Source of the DNA: Paramacrobiotus metropolitanus
Lineage: Eukaryota; Tardigrada; Eutardigrada; Parachela; Macrobiotidae
Assembly (NCBI RefSeq): GCF_019649055.1
Contig: NW_026570238.1
Location: forward strand, 1,116,001 to 1,180,000
Reading direction: 5' to 3'
Length of the DNA: 64,000 nucleotides
Notes under the pieces: model-generated
What the model saw: the letters and a program-made list of their open reading frames with translations, nothing else
Told to the model about the DNA's origin: nothing
Databases searched by the model: none
Position numbers and translations under genes: made by a program
Shown here: positions 1 to 12,429 of the stretch, one piece after another
Layout: every line of letters begins with the position of its first letter
Numbering within the stretch: position 1 is the stretch's first letter

Positions 1-19
1 TAATCCTGAAAACCCGAAT

Positions 20-250
20 TCAAATCAACATCAATCCCCTTCGCTCATTAGCCGGCTTTTCGGAGTTATTCGCGCCTGTGACTTCTCCGGAAACCGCCTG
101 CCGATTTGGACTTGTGCCAAAGGTTTCATGAATCTCTTTGCGTAAAATTCGAATACGTTCTTTCGCTATGGCCCTTTCTGATTGATGTTCTGTGATAATG
201 GTCATTCTAGCCATCGCACTGCTAGATGTTCGACATGTGAGTTCCTGCAC
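20..250 (-). CDS. unassigned open frame, possible exon of a gene running off the left edge
   Basis: An open frame of about 76 codons ends with TGA at the left edge. A plausible start is the ATG that gives MARMTIITEH, and a possible AG acceptor lies just upstream (GTGCAG before GAACTC). The product is hydrophilic and charged, with a basic/acidic helix-like stretch (ERIRILRKEIHETFG) and no domain I recognise. It lies downstream of the LRRC71-like stop codon on the same strand. It could be an exon of the next gene to the left, an alternative 3' exon of the LRRC71-like gene, or chance. Codon use looks coding-like but there is no family support. Confidence 0.3.
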   Translation of the reverse strand: MQELTCRTSSSAMARMTIITEHQSERAIAKERIRILRKEIHETFGTSPNRQAVSGEVTGANNSEKPANERRGLMLI

Positions 251-470
251 ATTATTCTGTATAAACTGCAGATATGATTGTAATTTAACCTTAATTGTAA
301 CTTTTAAGCTCTAGCTCAGTACGTAAGCTCACTGCAAAGAACTGAGCAATATCAAATCCAGTATAAAGAAATCGGTATATCAAGAGCTCACAATGGTCGA
401 TGCGTACCGTATTTGCCGACTTTTATTTAATGCGATCGTTGCAGAATTTAAAATAAATGCTCGCATGTCG

Positions 471-3400
471 CTAAATAAATAGACCAGCATTTTTACGCTC
501 TAAAATGTATTCCCCCATCATTAATGGACGCTCGACAGTCGAACCCTTCCTGTTCTCCTTTTCTTTGTCTGTGTTATGCTTCCGGTCTGTTTCTTTTATT
601 TCATATTCTTGTCCACTCCTACCAATACCGTATGCCTCCCGTTGATGCTCCATAAATCTGTCGAATGCTACCATTGCCACACTGTCCTTAGGCAATGACG
701 GATTGTCCTGTAAACGCAAAAAAAAGTTATTTTAACTAGATTCGGTACAATTTTTAGTCGGGATTTACAAGAATATCCACATAAAGCAATCCAATATTTT
801 TCCGATTGGGATCATCTTTCTCTTCGACAATACGCTTTCTAATTACGACAGGTACGCAATTGTCGACATGGCCATATTCCGGCTCCGCGGCATTTAGCGG
901 TGAGGAGGATGCTTCGCCCTCTTGTGCAGCCTTCTTGCCGGCCTGCTTTTTCCCGGACTGGCTTTTCTCGTCTGCTCGCGCTGACAACGAATTACCTTCC
1001 TTCCGGACCAGTGTTGACTCTGATTCCGGAGATTCTTGTTGTGTGTTGGTATCCACCGGTGGCAGCCTAGTATTAGTTGGCAAAGCAGGTGACGGTGGTC
1101 GCTTCCACAGTAATGATTCTGTTTGCTCCTTCCGTTGTCGAGCTACCGCCTCCATGAGCCGATGCAGCCCCGAAACAGTTATTTTATTTTCTATAACCAA
1201 ATCGAACACAGAATACTTAACAAAAAAAGCGGTACCCCAGGTTGATAGCAGGTATCGTAAGTATACCTCCAGTATTGTCTCACTTTGCATTTCAACTTGT
1301 ATTAAGTAATCATTCCCGTTGTTAACTGTGTATCATGGATTATTCATACATGTTTGTAAGTTACCACGTGTGCAGAAATGTAAAATTTCGCATTCATTCA
1401 TAGGGATATGTCGATAATGGTCAGTGTAATATAATACTCATTTTAAAAATACGAGTAGAATATGGATAGACAGGCTCTGACTCTAAAACTACTGCACTTT
1501 CACCAGTTTTATTCGTTCAGCAATTTTTTGAGTAATTTTAATAGCAACGTGTGCCAGCAAAAATCCCCATACAATGGATACAATACAATCAATGGTGTAT
1601 GACTTGGCTGCTTCAGAATTAAATTCAAATAAAGAAGCTTCTCAACACTAAACGCAGTTTACGGGTTCACAAGCAAAAATCAAATTTTAAACAAGGCTGA
1701 GCTTCCAGATTGAACTTTCCTTTCACGTATGATGTTTACACCCTTTTCAGTTTTTAATGCAGCCATTTAGAACTTACCGGAAAGGTTTAAAACCTTCAGA
1801 CTTCGGTTGCCATCGCTAATAAGCCCATCGGAAGAGTCAAATATGACGCCATCGATTAATGCGTTGAATCGTTCCTAGAACACCGGCATATTGAGGAAGC
1901 TATCATTTTCCGCAGCATTATAACATATATAATTATATAATCATAAATTACAAAAGTACATATCAAAGGCAGTTACTGAGATAATTATGAACTTGCTGTT
2001 TGCCCTTTTGTACCTCCACGGATACGATATTATATGCTGGACATTCTTTCGGTGACTGCTCGGGCGCAGCGCCAATTTCCGGGGTTGCAGTATCACCCTT
2101 TTTAGCTTTGACGGTCTTGTTTTTTAGAGATATTTTACGATGTGCTGAAGCTGTTTTTGTAAGTCGTTGCGGCGCCAGTGGCTTTTCGTTACTTTTTTCA
2201 CTAATCGTGTTGGAAGATTTTATGTCGGCATCAGGAAGTTTTTCAGATTTGGATTCTCGATCGAAAGTGACCACATCTATGGCGCTAGGCGTCACTCGGT
2301 CCTGATTTTCTTTGGTAGTTGCATCAGTGTCTGTAAAACTGGCCGATGTAACATGCAAATGAAATTTCGGGACTAATGTTCCAGATAACTTCTCGACATA
2401 GTCGACGGCTTCCACCAACAAATCATTTTCAGGAGGCTCCACCTTATCTGCAATCGAACAAATTTATGCAATTTTTTTACCATCCCTTTCACTCATTAGA
2501 AATTAATAACAATTGTGAATAGTATTTAAAACACGAAAAGCATCGTACCTTTATCCATAGAATCTTTCGATCCTTTCGGGTAAGGAAATAAGGGATCGTC
2601 TGCTAAGCGCACAAGGTCACGCAGTAATTCAGCCGGAAGCGAGCGTATATCCGTGCTTCCGTCGAATAATTGGTAGCATATGCGAAAAAGGAACTTCCGG
2701 TAAGCTTCCGCACGTGACCGTATATCTTCGCCTTGGATGACTCCGTTGCCGGTTTGGTCATTATGGATGTTGTCCATAGTCCATACTGGTAGGACAATGG
2801 GCGAGTGATCCAACCACACATCGCGATCGCTCAGTACCAGCTCACCATGGTGATCCGTTCGGCTCAAATCGAGTAACAGATCCAGCACGCGGGGATCCGG
2901 TGCTGATTCTCCACTATGCAGAGCATCCAGGTTGGGAATGAACGATGTCACCGAATTGGGCAGGCCACTGCGCGAGAACAACACTTCCGATCCGTCGGCT
3001 TCCAGGAACGACTTCGAAGCATGGGCCTCTTGGTGGCTGGGACTGTGTGTAATGTGGATATCTTGGTCAGACTGGTCAACCATTCTCACGGGAACCGTTG
3101 AATGGGTCAGCTTCATGTCGGTGGAAATTACGCTGCGTTGTTGTGAAGTCAAGTCATCTGGAGGATTCCCATCGGCTCGACCGGGTTCACCAAGATCCTT
3201 GTCAGCTTGAGAATGGGAGGAAATAGCTGGAGTGAACTTAGCCAGGTTTTTTATCACTGATGCGCCTTGTTTTACACTGGCTCCTGTAAAAAGCATTCAG
3301 GTATACAGGGATGAGTCAATGACTACATAATGCTAATGCTCCAAAACTGAGATGCACGTAAAATTCCCATAAAAAAGTTTTGTATTTGAAAGCAAGCAAC

Positions 3401-6400
3401 TCACTGGCCAAAGTTTAATATTCCCAAAATACCCGTAGTCTTGGGTTGTTATGTATACTTAAATGTTCCCTTAATCCAGTAGCATTACGAAAAAGCCATT
3501 CAAATTATACCTAACTAAACCTGAAAATGGTCACTGACACACTGGATCAAATCAGCGAACTCAAGGCTCCAGATTGGTTTTGAACGCCAGTAAAAGTTAC
3601 ACAGTATCGCATTAAAGTATAATCTGAAATCTGCTTAATGCGTCCATATGCATTGTAATACTTGAGCAGTTGAGCTCATTTCAGGAATGACCTTTACCTT
3701 TAGCTGCTGTTTTGGTTCTCTCAGGATGAGCAGAACCGGCAACTCTCCCAGAAGGCGCCGGTGATGTTTTGACAGCATTTCCGGCACTTATGCGCGTACC
3801 GCTCATCTGCATGGCAATTCAATTTTTAACTGCCGAATTTAGTGAGAGTTATTCCGAATAATCAATACCCGTGAGCTGGCTTTCTTATTATCTTCTTTAT
3901 CTTTTTTACGTGAATCGATATTGGCTGCATCTTTTTCTGTCCGGCTCTTGTCTCGATTGGCTTCCTGTGGGAACCGGTACTTTCTTTGAAGCGTATAAAA
4001 AACCTATGACACATTAAAAATATTGATCAGTGGGTATTTACCAGATATATTCATAGATATTGACTTCACCGACCTGGAAGAGACGTTCTACGATATGCTG
4101 TAGTATAGTTACACGGTTGTAATCACATCGCTTAACTTAAAATAATGGCTTTATAAATAATCAACTGCGCAACGCAATTCTGTAGTACAGTAAAATTATA
4201 TTCAGAGCCATTGCAAACGTCCACGGCAACAAGAACAAACTTGCCGGATTTACAACAGGCGGAGCGTATTTAAGAAAACTTTGTCGTCGGTCAAGTGCCT
4301 CTTCCTGAGTCAATGCGAAACGCGTCAGAAGGTCCTGGAAAGCGCATAATTAAGTTTAAAAACCACTTCAAAAGTTTTTTATAGTTATTTAGAATTCAGT
4401 AAAGGTACTCACTTTACAAAATATAGATATTCCCAAATCTGTTATCAAATTCCCGGTTAGAACAAGAGTAACCAGTGAGCGATTAAACCTCAGTGCCTGG
4501 AACAGAAAGGTATGTATTAGCCTGCGGTGCGTACTATACACGACAAATATCCAGGAAAGAATCAGTCCAAATGGCGAAATATCATCTAAATTACCGTTGT
4601 CTACCATCTAACATCTAACTACCGCTTTTTTAATTTGTATGCTCGTGCTATATACATCAAGATATCGGCTATTGTATACTTGCACTAAATATTGCAGCCC
4701 AAGGTCGCTTATCCGATTCTGAGACAAGTCCAAGAATTCTAATCCTGGCCGATCGGAAGACCACTCCCGCGCCGGAAGCAACCAGGAAGCAGCCAGGAAT
4801 TTCAGAGCCGCATCGGTCAGATTGGCGTATCGCACAGAGAGATGCCGGATCCTGGAAAGCAGATGTAATGTACGGTGTATCCTCCCAAAACGCAGTCTTA
4901 TTTATACTGTGTGCTTATTTATACAGTGTGTTATATTTACGCAGTGTGCTTATTTATACACTTACGAACTTGGTTTAGACAAAACCAAACCATGATTCTG
5001 CTCCGAAATAAGATTCCCATCCAATGCAAGAAATCTGTCAAAAACACATGTGTGTGTTGTGTTGTTATCATTGTAGTTTTTACTTTCTAGCCATTTCGAT
5101 AGCAAATTCGCTTGTCAACTATCATGAACGTTGGCTCTTTTAAAATGGTCAACATATATTACTCTAAATTGAGGATTTTCGGCACCGCATCCGCGAGGCG
5201 AGCAATATCGCTGCTTTTGAGACCGCAATCCACCAGTCTAAAATACAAAAAGGAAATAATTCTAGTATCGGGTATATTCTAAAACTCGTATTATCAAAGC
5301 ATGCACAGATCTAGTCCCTTTGGCCTTTTGTTTACGTCTGTAAGCGTTGACACAAACATACTACAGTACAAAGGCAGCTGCAGACTGTTCGCATCCATAA
5401 ATATACAGTTTGCTCTGTCATTACCACCCTTTGCGTGCGCATACAAAACACTCATTTTAAAAATCACACAATGTCATTACGAAATAGTTTAACGATCTCA
5501 CATTATGGTTAACAGACGATCCGACACTGTCCAGCATCTACAAAGGACATCCACCATGACGCGATCAATACTCCAGCCTCATGATCAAACGTTCGTCAAC
5601 AATTCCGCAGAACATCACCAAAAAACGTTCGATCCTTACCTCGAATGCAGATTTCTTTTATCCGATTTAGAAGAAACGCATCGTAAACTACATATAGCGG
5701 CTTCTGATCGTTGCCTTCCAGTGCCGGCCACACTGGCAGTTGTTGTAACGGCAGTTCATCCGCTAAAAACAGCAGTATATAAAATACAGTACAATATTAA
5801 TACCTCGCAGAAAGCAGCTGCCATAACTCGGCTTGCATAAAGATTGCTATAAAATTGAATAATAAGGAGTTCAAAAATAAAAATCTGTTTCAGCATATGG
5901 ATAAAGTACTGTAGTGCGTTTACAGAATTATCGAGCGGCACCTTTCTCTTTAGCCATATTCTTGTCCTTGTCCCGTCCTTTCGAAGTTAGTAGTCTATCG
6001 GCCGGTTTCTTCGGGTCCAGTCCACCTCGCCCCGTCATATTCTCGGTACTAACCGTCGATCTCTGATCAATCTTCGGGGTCACAGCGTCGGATTTCAGCG
6101 GTCCAGTGGTAATTTTACTGACCTTTTTCTTCACTTTATCCTTATCGGTCTTGTTGGCTGCTTCTTTCCCCAGTTTCTCTTTGTCTCGACCTTTTGCGTT
6201 GGCCGAATCGAGCAAGGACGACTTCGATCCTGGCTCGCCCTTGCTGGATGCACCGCCTTTGCCGACTTTCATCACTTCCGGACTAGGTGAAGTGGACATC
6301 CGGGCAGTATTCAACACTGGAGCTGCCGGTGCCGGTAGTTCGATATTGCGCCATAATGAGTAGTACGGTTTGTGAATAAGATGTGGCAACTCTTCCACAG

Positions 6401-6750
6401 GGATGCCGGCAGCATGGGTTGTCTGCCGGAAGTCATCCACAAAATCTCCAGTACACTGGTATTCTTGAGCTGAAATGGTGTATTTATATTTTATCACCTT
6501 TCAATCAATAATACCTTTTCCATAATGTCTTCCTGCTTTTTGTAAATTGTTAGCCTTACACGTACGGTCATGCACACTTACACTCAATAGGTAGGGTCTT
6601 GCGAGTTGCTATCGAATCCACTGTACGCTTTTCATCATTGTCTTTTTGCCCTTTCCGCGGAGCGCGAGAGGCACCCCTGGAACAATCGCATAGTGTTGTC
6701 AGAATTATCCAGATAATTTATCGAGAAGTATGTTACCGTTTATCAGCCAT
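471..6750 (-). CDS. LRRC71: Leucine-rich repeat-containing protein 71 (LRRC71) homologue, 16 exons
   Basis: CDS exons in order: 6750-6737, 6676-6582, 6469-5942, 5762-5640, 5526-5502, 5237-5163, 4851-4680, 4496-4413, 4334-4254, 3964-3869, 3806-3698, 3283-2549, 2447-2014, 1874-1778, 1190-769, 707-471. Phases join throughout, giving about 1108 residues, roughly twice the vertebrate length. The start MADKR follows from a 14-nt first exon. The N-terminal CTGDFVDDF block, the LRR block (NLTDAALKFLAASW, LEFLDLSQNRISDLGLQYL, ALRFNRSLVTLVLTGN), the LTQEEALDRR segment and a separate C-terminal LRR (SLKVLNLSENKITVSGL) match the order in vertebrate LRRC71. The extra length is low-complexity, lysine/serine-rich linker, mostly in exons 3, 12, 13 and 15. 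LRRC71 is associated with motile cilia and sperm flagella; its biochemical role is unclear. The donor of exon 3 (GTGCCG) and the 25-nt exon 5 are the least certain parts. Confidence 0.8.
4897..4961. repeat. short tandem repeat in an LRRC71 intron
   Basis: Four imperfect copies of a 17-18 bp unit of the form CTTATTTATACTGTGTG lie head to tail between exons 6 and 7. The second copy differs from the first by one base, the third is more diverged, and the fourth is truncated. This is simple slippage-type repetition, with no sign of function. Confidence 0.8.
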
Positions 6751-7310
6751 TGCCCAAGAAATGCCGGCTATAAGCAATTACCGGAACAAAATGTTTGCAT
6801 AGTGTGGGAATCATTCAAAACGCATACCATTCAAGCATTAACAGGTTGCTATGGCATACGTAGAAAGTACCCAAAAGTTAAATATAGTATCAGGTCTTTA
6901 TAATACAGTACTCTGCATGTCGAAATTACAGGGGCCGCTCATAACAAATGTAGGATAAGAGACAAAAAGTGACCTAACAAGCGCACTGCTAATACGAATG
7001 TTAAGTATAAATTGTGACAAAGAACTACTACAATATGAGCAGTACGTATCGATACGTCGTTTTCCTCTTTAATACTGGTTAAACCGGAAGAGAAGCAGGC
7101 TCACTTCACCAGTAGTACTCTACGGGTGTGCAATAAGAAGTATGCTTCTTATGCATTAAATACTTCTTATGCATTAAAGACAGGGAGCAAGGGAGCCATA
7201 GCAGCAATCTTTTAATCAGATTCAATTCTCTCCGTAGAGTCGCAAACTTGAATGCGTATAAAACTTTATGGAATCAGAAACAACCAAAAATATCAGCTTA
7301 ACGCGAAAGC
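6751..7310. other. spacer between LRRC71 5' end and DOHH 3' end
   Basis: About 560 bases without a convincing gene. It must hold the LRRC71 promoter and 5' UTR and the DOHH 3' UTR. The only structure I see is the small hairpin and tandem repeat near 7133-7178. Confidence 0.6.
7133..7178. repeat. hairpin plus tandem 16-bp repeat
   Basis: Positions 7133-7152 form a perfect inverted repeat, ATAAGAAG / CTTCTTAT, with a 4-base loop. The right arm begins a 16-bp unit CTTCTTATGCATTAAA (7145-7160) that is repeated exactly at 7163-7178. It lies in the spacer downstream of DOHH. It could be a chance low-complexity element or part of a 3' UTR. Confidence 0.8.
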
Positions 7311-8923
7311 TCAGCTCTCTGCAACAACATCAACTGCATTAGCATACTGGAAATCACCACTCTTTTCGTAGTCCGTAATATCCAACCCGATTTCACAACT
7401 TTCTCGCACAACTCTTTCGGGATCACTAAGGTATTTCCTAAGCATAGTCGTGCCGTAATCATCCGCCAAAGATCCCAGTGCGTCTGCACATTCGTGCCGT
7501 ACCATGGGATTTTGCTCTGGATCAGCCAGGCCATCAGCTAACTCTTTCACGCAAACATTGCTCTGGATCTGACCCAAAACATAGGCAATCTCATGCCGGA
7601 ATAGGGCACCACCGGCACGAAGACCTACAAACACAAGATGCTCATCACATCTGCAATATGCATCCAGCAATGCAGTGCCCTCTAAACAATAACAGATCCA
7701 ATTTCCTCGAATAGCATTAATTTAATAAAGTACATCATTCTGTAATTACACACGCACGCAACACATATACTATAAATGCACAAACCTTTTGCCAAGGCCT
7801 TGACAGCATCATTGGTCCCTATGTTCCGCAGGGCAAACATGGCGCAATATCGATTAAATAAAGTTTCCTTTTCATCCAATAGCTGCTTCTCCAGGGCAGT
7901 AACATCATGCACGGAACTGCACGGTGTGGGATCAACGGACAAATACTGGCTGGTCAACATGTCCAACTTCCCTGGATTATTCTTCATCCATTTTAACCTC
8001 TCCAGCGCCAGCTGACAAGTTTCGGCAACCTGAACAATTTCAAATGCAGCTGGAGTCTTTCACTGGTAACAACACTTTCTACTGGCTATACAATAAGTAT
8101 TTAATTCAGACTGTCGTATCTTTAAAATTTGGTTAAGTAAAAACTCACAGTTCGAAACATTGCGCTAACCGCTAACGCGCGATTTTGTTTGCAAGCAAAC
8201 CGAAATCTCAACGCGCAATCATTTACAGGGTTCGCAAGAACTGAAATCTCTACGGCTCAATAAAAAACTTTCGGCAGAAAATGGCAAACGCAGAACAGCA
8301 GTTGGCATTGTCGGCAATATTAAATTTTATGCATTCATATTACGCCATTTTTTTACGATATTATTATTATTTAAAATATCCTTTTCATACTAGTTTATTG
8401 TGTACGAATACATCAAAACGGCATACCTCGACAACAGGATCGTTCGCGTACTTTTCTAAAACTGGAATTCCTCTATCATCCGCGATTGCACCCAGAGCTT
8501 CCCCTGTCGAAAGTTTCAAAAATGTATGAAATTAATGCACAAATGTATAAATGCACAAAGTTCGATGATAAAGAAGTCAGCAGAACTGGACGAAAGAGTC
8601 GTACCTGCTTCATGGCGAACCATGGGTTCCTGGTCTTGGTCACTGAGCACAGTTATCAAAATATCAACAGCACGGTTATCAACCATCTGTCCGAGACAAT
8701 AAGCACATTCGTGTTTCAATAAGGCGGAAGAATCTTTGAATCCTCTGGAAATCGCCTCAATCGCCTCTTCGCCGCCGAGATTGCGCAAGGTAAATAATGC
8801 ACGAAACCGTGCCTTCATCGGTTGGTTCTCGTCGACCAGGATGTCGCCTATTCTGTGGCACAATCCTTTGAAATCACCTTTGAAAGGCTCACGAGCAGAT
8901 CCAACAATATCATGAGAACCCAT
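7311..8923 (-). CDS. DOHH: Deoxyhypusine hydroxylase (HEAT-repeat diiron enzyme)
   Basis: Four exons: 8923-8605, 8503-8427, 8029-7786, 7624-7311, giving 317 residues (human about 302). DOHH hydroxylates deoxyhypusine in eIF5A, the last step of hypusine formation in the cytosol. The protein is two halves of HEAT-like repeats. Each half carries the paired His-Glu iron ligands: H71-E72 (LLKHECAYCLG) and H104-E105 (MVRHEAGE), then H224-E225 (LFRHEIAYVLG) and H257-E258 (MVRHECADALG). The 33-residue spacing is the same in both halves, as the family requires, so the enzyme should be active. The second pair's exon is also the last exon. It is divergent from RPL24, with only about 0.6 kb between the two start codons. 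All splice sites are GT-AG and the phases agree. Confidence 0.95.
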
Positions 8924-9549
8924 TGCAAAACGCTAAAATGTCAGCACAAATCGGGGCTTCTAGACTGCTAGAAAAAAACTATGCTTTTTGCCTTTTCCCA
9001 AGACCTTCCTTTCCAATTTTTCAAAAAAGGCACATGCGCACACCTAATGCTGATTTCACCCGCACCAATATAAAGTTAGTATCAGTAGGAAATCGAGAAT
9101 AAAAACTTGTTTCAGATTATCGCAACTTCGCAGTTCGCGTTAAAAATCTACTGTACTCTAATAACTTCCGGAGTGATGGAAGGCACAATGTTTTCTACCG
9201 GCGATTTTACGGTAAAATGTAAATATACCAAGGTTGCATGTGAAAAACGTACACCGGCTCTGAAAAATTAAATCTGGTTGTGGTGAAAGCTTTCTGTACC
9301 TATAGCTTGACAAACTGGATAGCGTTACAGTGCAGATTACCCTTCCGTTCCCCGCATGTTTTTACTGAATTTCATTGCGCTGAATAAGTACGTACTTGTT
9401 GACATTGATGATCAGCTTGTCGACGGCTGTAGAGTGTAGAGTGCAGACGAAGAACCTTGTGGAGAACTTCGCATTATCGTTTGGTTGGATCATCGTTTTA
9501 CTCTAAATAGTTGCATTAATTAGGTTCGCGGGATTGGGAGCCTCCTAAA
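8924..9549. promoter_or_regulatory. shared divergent promoter region DOHH / RPL24
   Basis: These 626 bases separate the two divergent ATGs and must contain both promoters and 5' UTRs. No clear TATA box was identified. Pyrimidine-rich tracts occur (around 8983-9020 and 9335-9350), but a 5'-TOP start cannot be fixed by eye. Assigned by position only. Confidence 0.5.
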
Positions 9550-10791
9550 ATGAAGTATGGTGAAGTTGAAGTTGGTTTCCATCGGTCGCGTTGTGACACG
9601 GTTATTGTTGTAGAACCGAATTGTGCAACTTCAGTGGATACAAGATCCATCCGGGTCGTGGTAAAAGGACTGTCCGGACTGATGGGAAGGTGCGCATCGT
9701 TCTAGGATGATGTGACAGCTGACTGGCGCTTTGCTTGTAAATGTTCTTGTATGGTGTTAATGTGCACGTTATCTTGACAGCTTTTGAACTTTCTGAGCTC
9801 GAAGACCGAGCGCGCTTTCCTAACCCTCCATCGAAATCCTCGTGAGATCCGATGGACAGTTTTATATCGTCGCAAGTATAAGAAAGGACAGCAGGAAGAA
9901 GTAGCCAAAAAGCGCGTCCGACGACAGGTGAAAGTGCAGCGTGCCATTGCCGGTGCCAGCTTAACCGAAATTACGGCAAAGAGAAATCAGAAACCAGAAG
10001 TCCGTAAAGCTCAGCGAGATGAGGCAATTAAGTAAGTAATTGTAATTGTGGATATTTCCACCGGCTGCGTCCACGATTAAGTCAAAAGACGTTATAAAAA
10101 ATAATGACGAAACGATTTTAAAGATTGTATGTGTAATAATTTACGCGCAAAAACATTTCCAGTTTTCTGCCTTCTGTTTTAAAATCTTAGCCAAATACGG
10201 TGAATTTAAATTGTTAAATATTTCGTAGTTTTACTATTTTAGTGTTAAAGGAACAAAGTTCTTGAATTTTACGGTAGATCTTGTTATATCGAAAATGCTG
10301 AAGCCCCTCTTTAATTTTTGACACAGTCGCTGATTAGTATCGAAATTCGGTTATGTATCTTTGTATGAACTTTATGCTGTTATGGAGTTAGGTTTGGCTT
10401 CAGAAAACTTCTCTGGTTTCACATAAATCTTAAAAGTTAAAATACAAGCAGTTTAGATGAGATACTGCAGCGCTTACGCGCACTGAACGGTGCGTTTTTG
10501 CTATTACGTAGCCTGCTGATCCGCAATTTTTGCGTTTAATTAACACTTGTGCTGATAATATTTGATTTTAGAGCCGCAAAGGATAAGTTGAGAGCAAAGA
10601 AAACTGCCAAGAAGGTCCAACAGAGCGCGGTAAGGAATTTCTCTGTTTGAAGCATGTACTCTGTTCATACAGTTTCCTTACGGTGAGTTATTTTGTTGGG
10701 GCTGTAGGTACTGAAGGAACAGCAGAAGAAGACTGCCAAGCCCGCTAAAGCTGTGAAAACTGCACCGCAACGAGTTGGAGGAAAACGATAA
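9550..10791 (+). CDS. RPL24: 60S ribosomal protein L24 (eL24)
   Basis: Five coding exons: 9550-9554, 9614-9689, 9781-10031, 10572-10629, 10708-10791, giving 157 residues, the same as human RPL24. eL24 is a large-subunit ribosomal protein. The N-terminal zinc-ribbon-like part reads [18 protein letters not shown]. It is followed by the highly conserved [13 protein letters not shown] and [12 protein letters not shown] blocks, and a lysine/alanine-rich tail ends in RVGGKR. Only five coding bases (ATGAA) lie in the first exon. The start is fixed because joining to the acceptor before AACCGAA recreates the conserved MK-x-ELC start. It is divergent from DOHH. Introns are small except for intron 3, about 540 bases. 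Confidence 0.96.
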
Positions 10792-12308
10792 ATCTTTCCT
10801 TCATTGGTTACTCTAGAATATCCGTACGCGGCTATGTGACGAGGTCCTTTTTGCAATTCTATCGGTTCAGTGGGAGTCTGATTATTAAAGCCTTGCATTA
10901 TTAAAAAGCTTTCGGACATGATTAGCCGTATTATATCGGTATTTTCTGCACTTGCGACCACAACAGCGCTGCCAATTACTGCTCGTGATATTTCACGGTA
11001 CACCTTTTGACGTCAGGAAATCAGTCAAATCAGCATATTAAGGCTGTTTCGAAGGGTTTGTAGGTCTCTTTGGGATTTGTCGCTGCAGAGTATTTGTGGG
11101 GAATGACAAATCAATACTGATTTTGCATTTTCACTTCCTGTGATACAATTCTTGGCTGCGCTGTGCACGTACTTGTTCCAGGAAATCTTGATCAGGTGCT
11201 CGATTTTTAATCACCTTTGCCGACCGGAAGAATGAGCCGGGACACTGCAGAATTGCAAGTGCTGGTACTTAGGTGTAATTAAGGAAGAAGCACGTCACTG
11301 GAATATGGAGTTCCCATAAAAAATAAAAATCAAGAGAATAAAAACTTACCTTTCGGTGTAATAAACAGGAAAGGGCCTGCTGTTGTGGAAAGACTGCTCG
11401 TGGAAATTGCATTTTCTCCGATGTTAATAATTCGTTATCGTAGCAGTCGGGAACAGAACACAACAAAAATACTGAAAATTTAATTTTTCCTGGGTTCAGA
11501 GACATGCTGCTCTTTCTTTAGAACGCTTTTTAATCCTTTCAGTCTTGGATTGATTTATAAAAGTTGAGAAATTGTTGAAACAACGCGAAATAGGCATAAT
11601 AAATTTCTAATTATTCATACTTCTGTTTCTCTTATGGTCACAGAGAATTAGAAAAGCGACAAACGTAATTACAGATGACGAAATGACTAATGACTAATGA
11701 GCAGTTACAGATAAAATAAAACGGAAAGCGGGAAATCGTCCAGCAGCTTGAGAAATTTAATAAAAAACTGCTTATGAGGCTAGGATTTTAAATACGCGTG
11801 AGTCTGATAATATTAGAAAATTATTTATTTATCGAATATCAAGCTGCTCGCAAAATTGTTTTTTTTATTTTTCAATTGCATTTATGCTTGGTATTAGGCT
11901 TGAACCGGTACGAGTGCCGGTACGAGTGCAGTAGTACCGTATTCTTCGCTCCTACATAGATTAGAAATACTGTACTTTTCTAGTAAACATCAAAAGCGTA
12001 CAATGACACGAGTTGATGAAAAGGCAGATGTAAGTTTCGGATTATAGAAAAATTCGATCGAGAAGAAATAAACAGACAGTTAAGAGCCATCTTCTTATTA
12101 CATGTCACAAAACTGTAGAAACAGGAAATTTGAGAAAATTTAGCCATACGAGTAGATTTCAGACTTTTCGGAACTTGCCGAAGTAGTGGTGCATTTGTAC
12201 TGGCAGTGAAGATAAATTAATACGAGGTAGTTTAAGTCTAATTAAAATATAGCTATGCTATCGTCTATCGATGTTTCTATGCGGCTACTCGTATGTGAGC
12301 TGCCATTT

Positions 12309-12426
12309 ATACTAACTTGTAAATATAACTTGTAAAATAATATAACTTGTAACTTAATAATATAACTTAAATAATATAACTTAATATAACTTGGAAAAAA
12401 AATACTAACTTGTAAAATACTAACAA
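12309..12426. repeat. AT-rich degenerate tandem repeat
   Basis: Repeated ATAACTT / TAACTTGTAA / AATAATATAACTT words fill about 118 bases. It directly abuts the dispersed-repeat copy at 12430-12566. Confidence 0.75.
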
Positions 12427-12429
12427 GAG

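Noticed and set aside
806-1309. 167-codon plus-strand frame
   Set aside because: It is the antisense shadow of LRRC71 exon 15, whose minus-strand frame carries the conserved LRR and joins in phase to its neighbours.
3964-4010. alternative LRRC71 exon 10 start at CAAAG before AAAGTACC
   Set aside because: Needs a phase that no good exon 9 donor supplies; the CCCACAG acceptor gives a phase-0 join with the GTAAAT donor.
5526-5550. alternative LRRC71 exon 5 acceptor (TTGTAG before ATGCTGG)
   Set aside because: Joining there in the phase set by exon 4 gives a stop after nine codons; the CAG a few bases downstream keeps the frame into the next LRR exon.
5505-5840. 111-codon plus-strand frame
   Set aside because: Overlaps LRRC71 exons 4 and 5 on the opposite strand; no family match.
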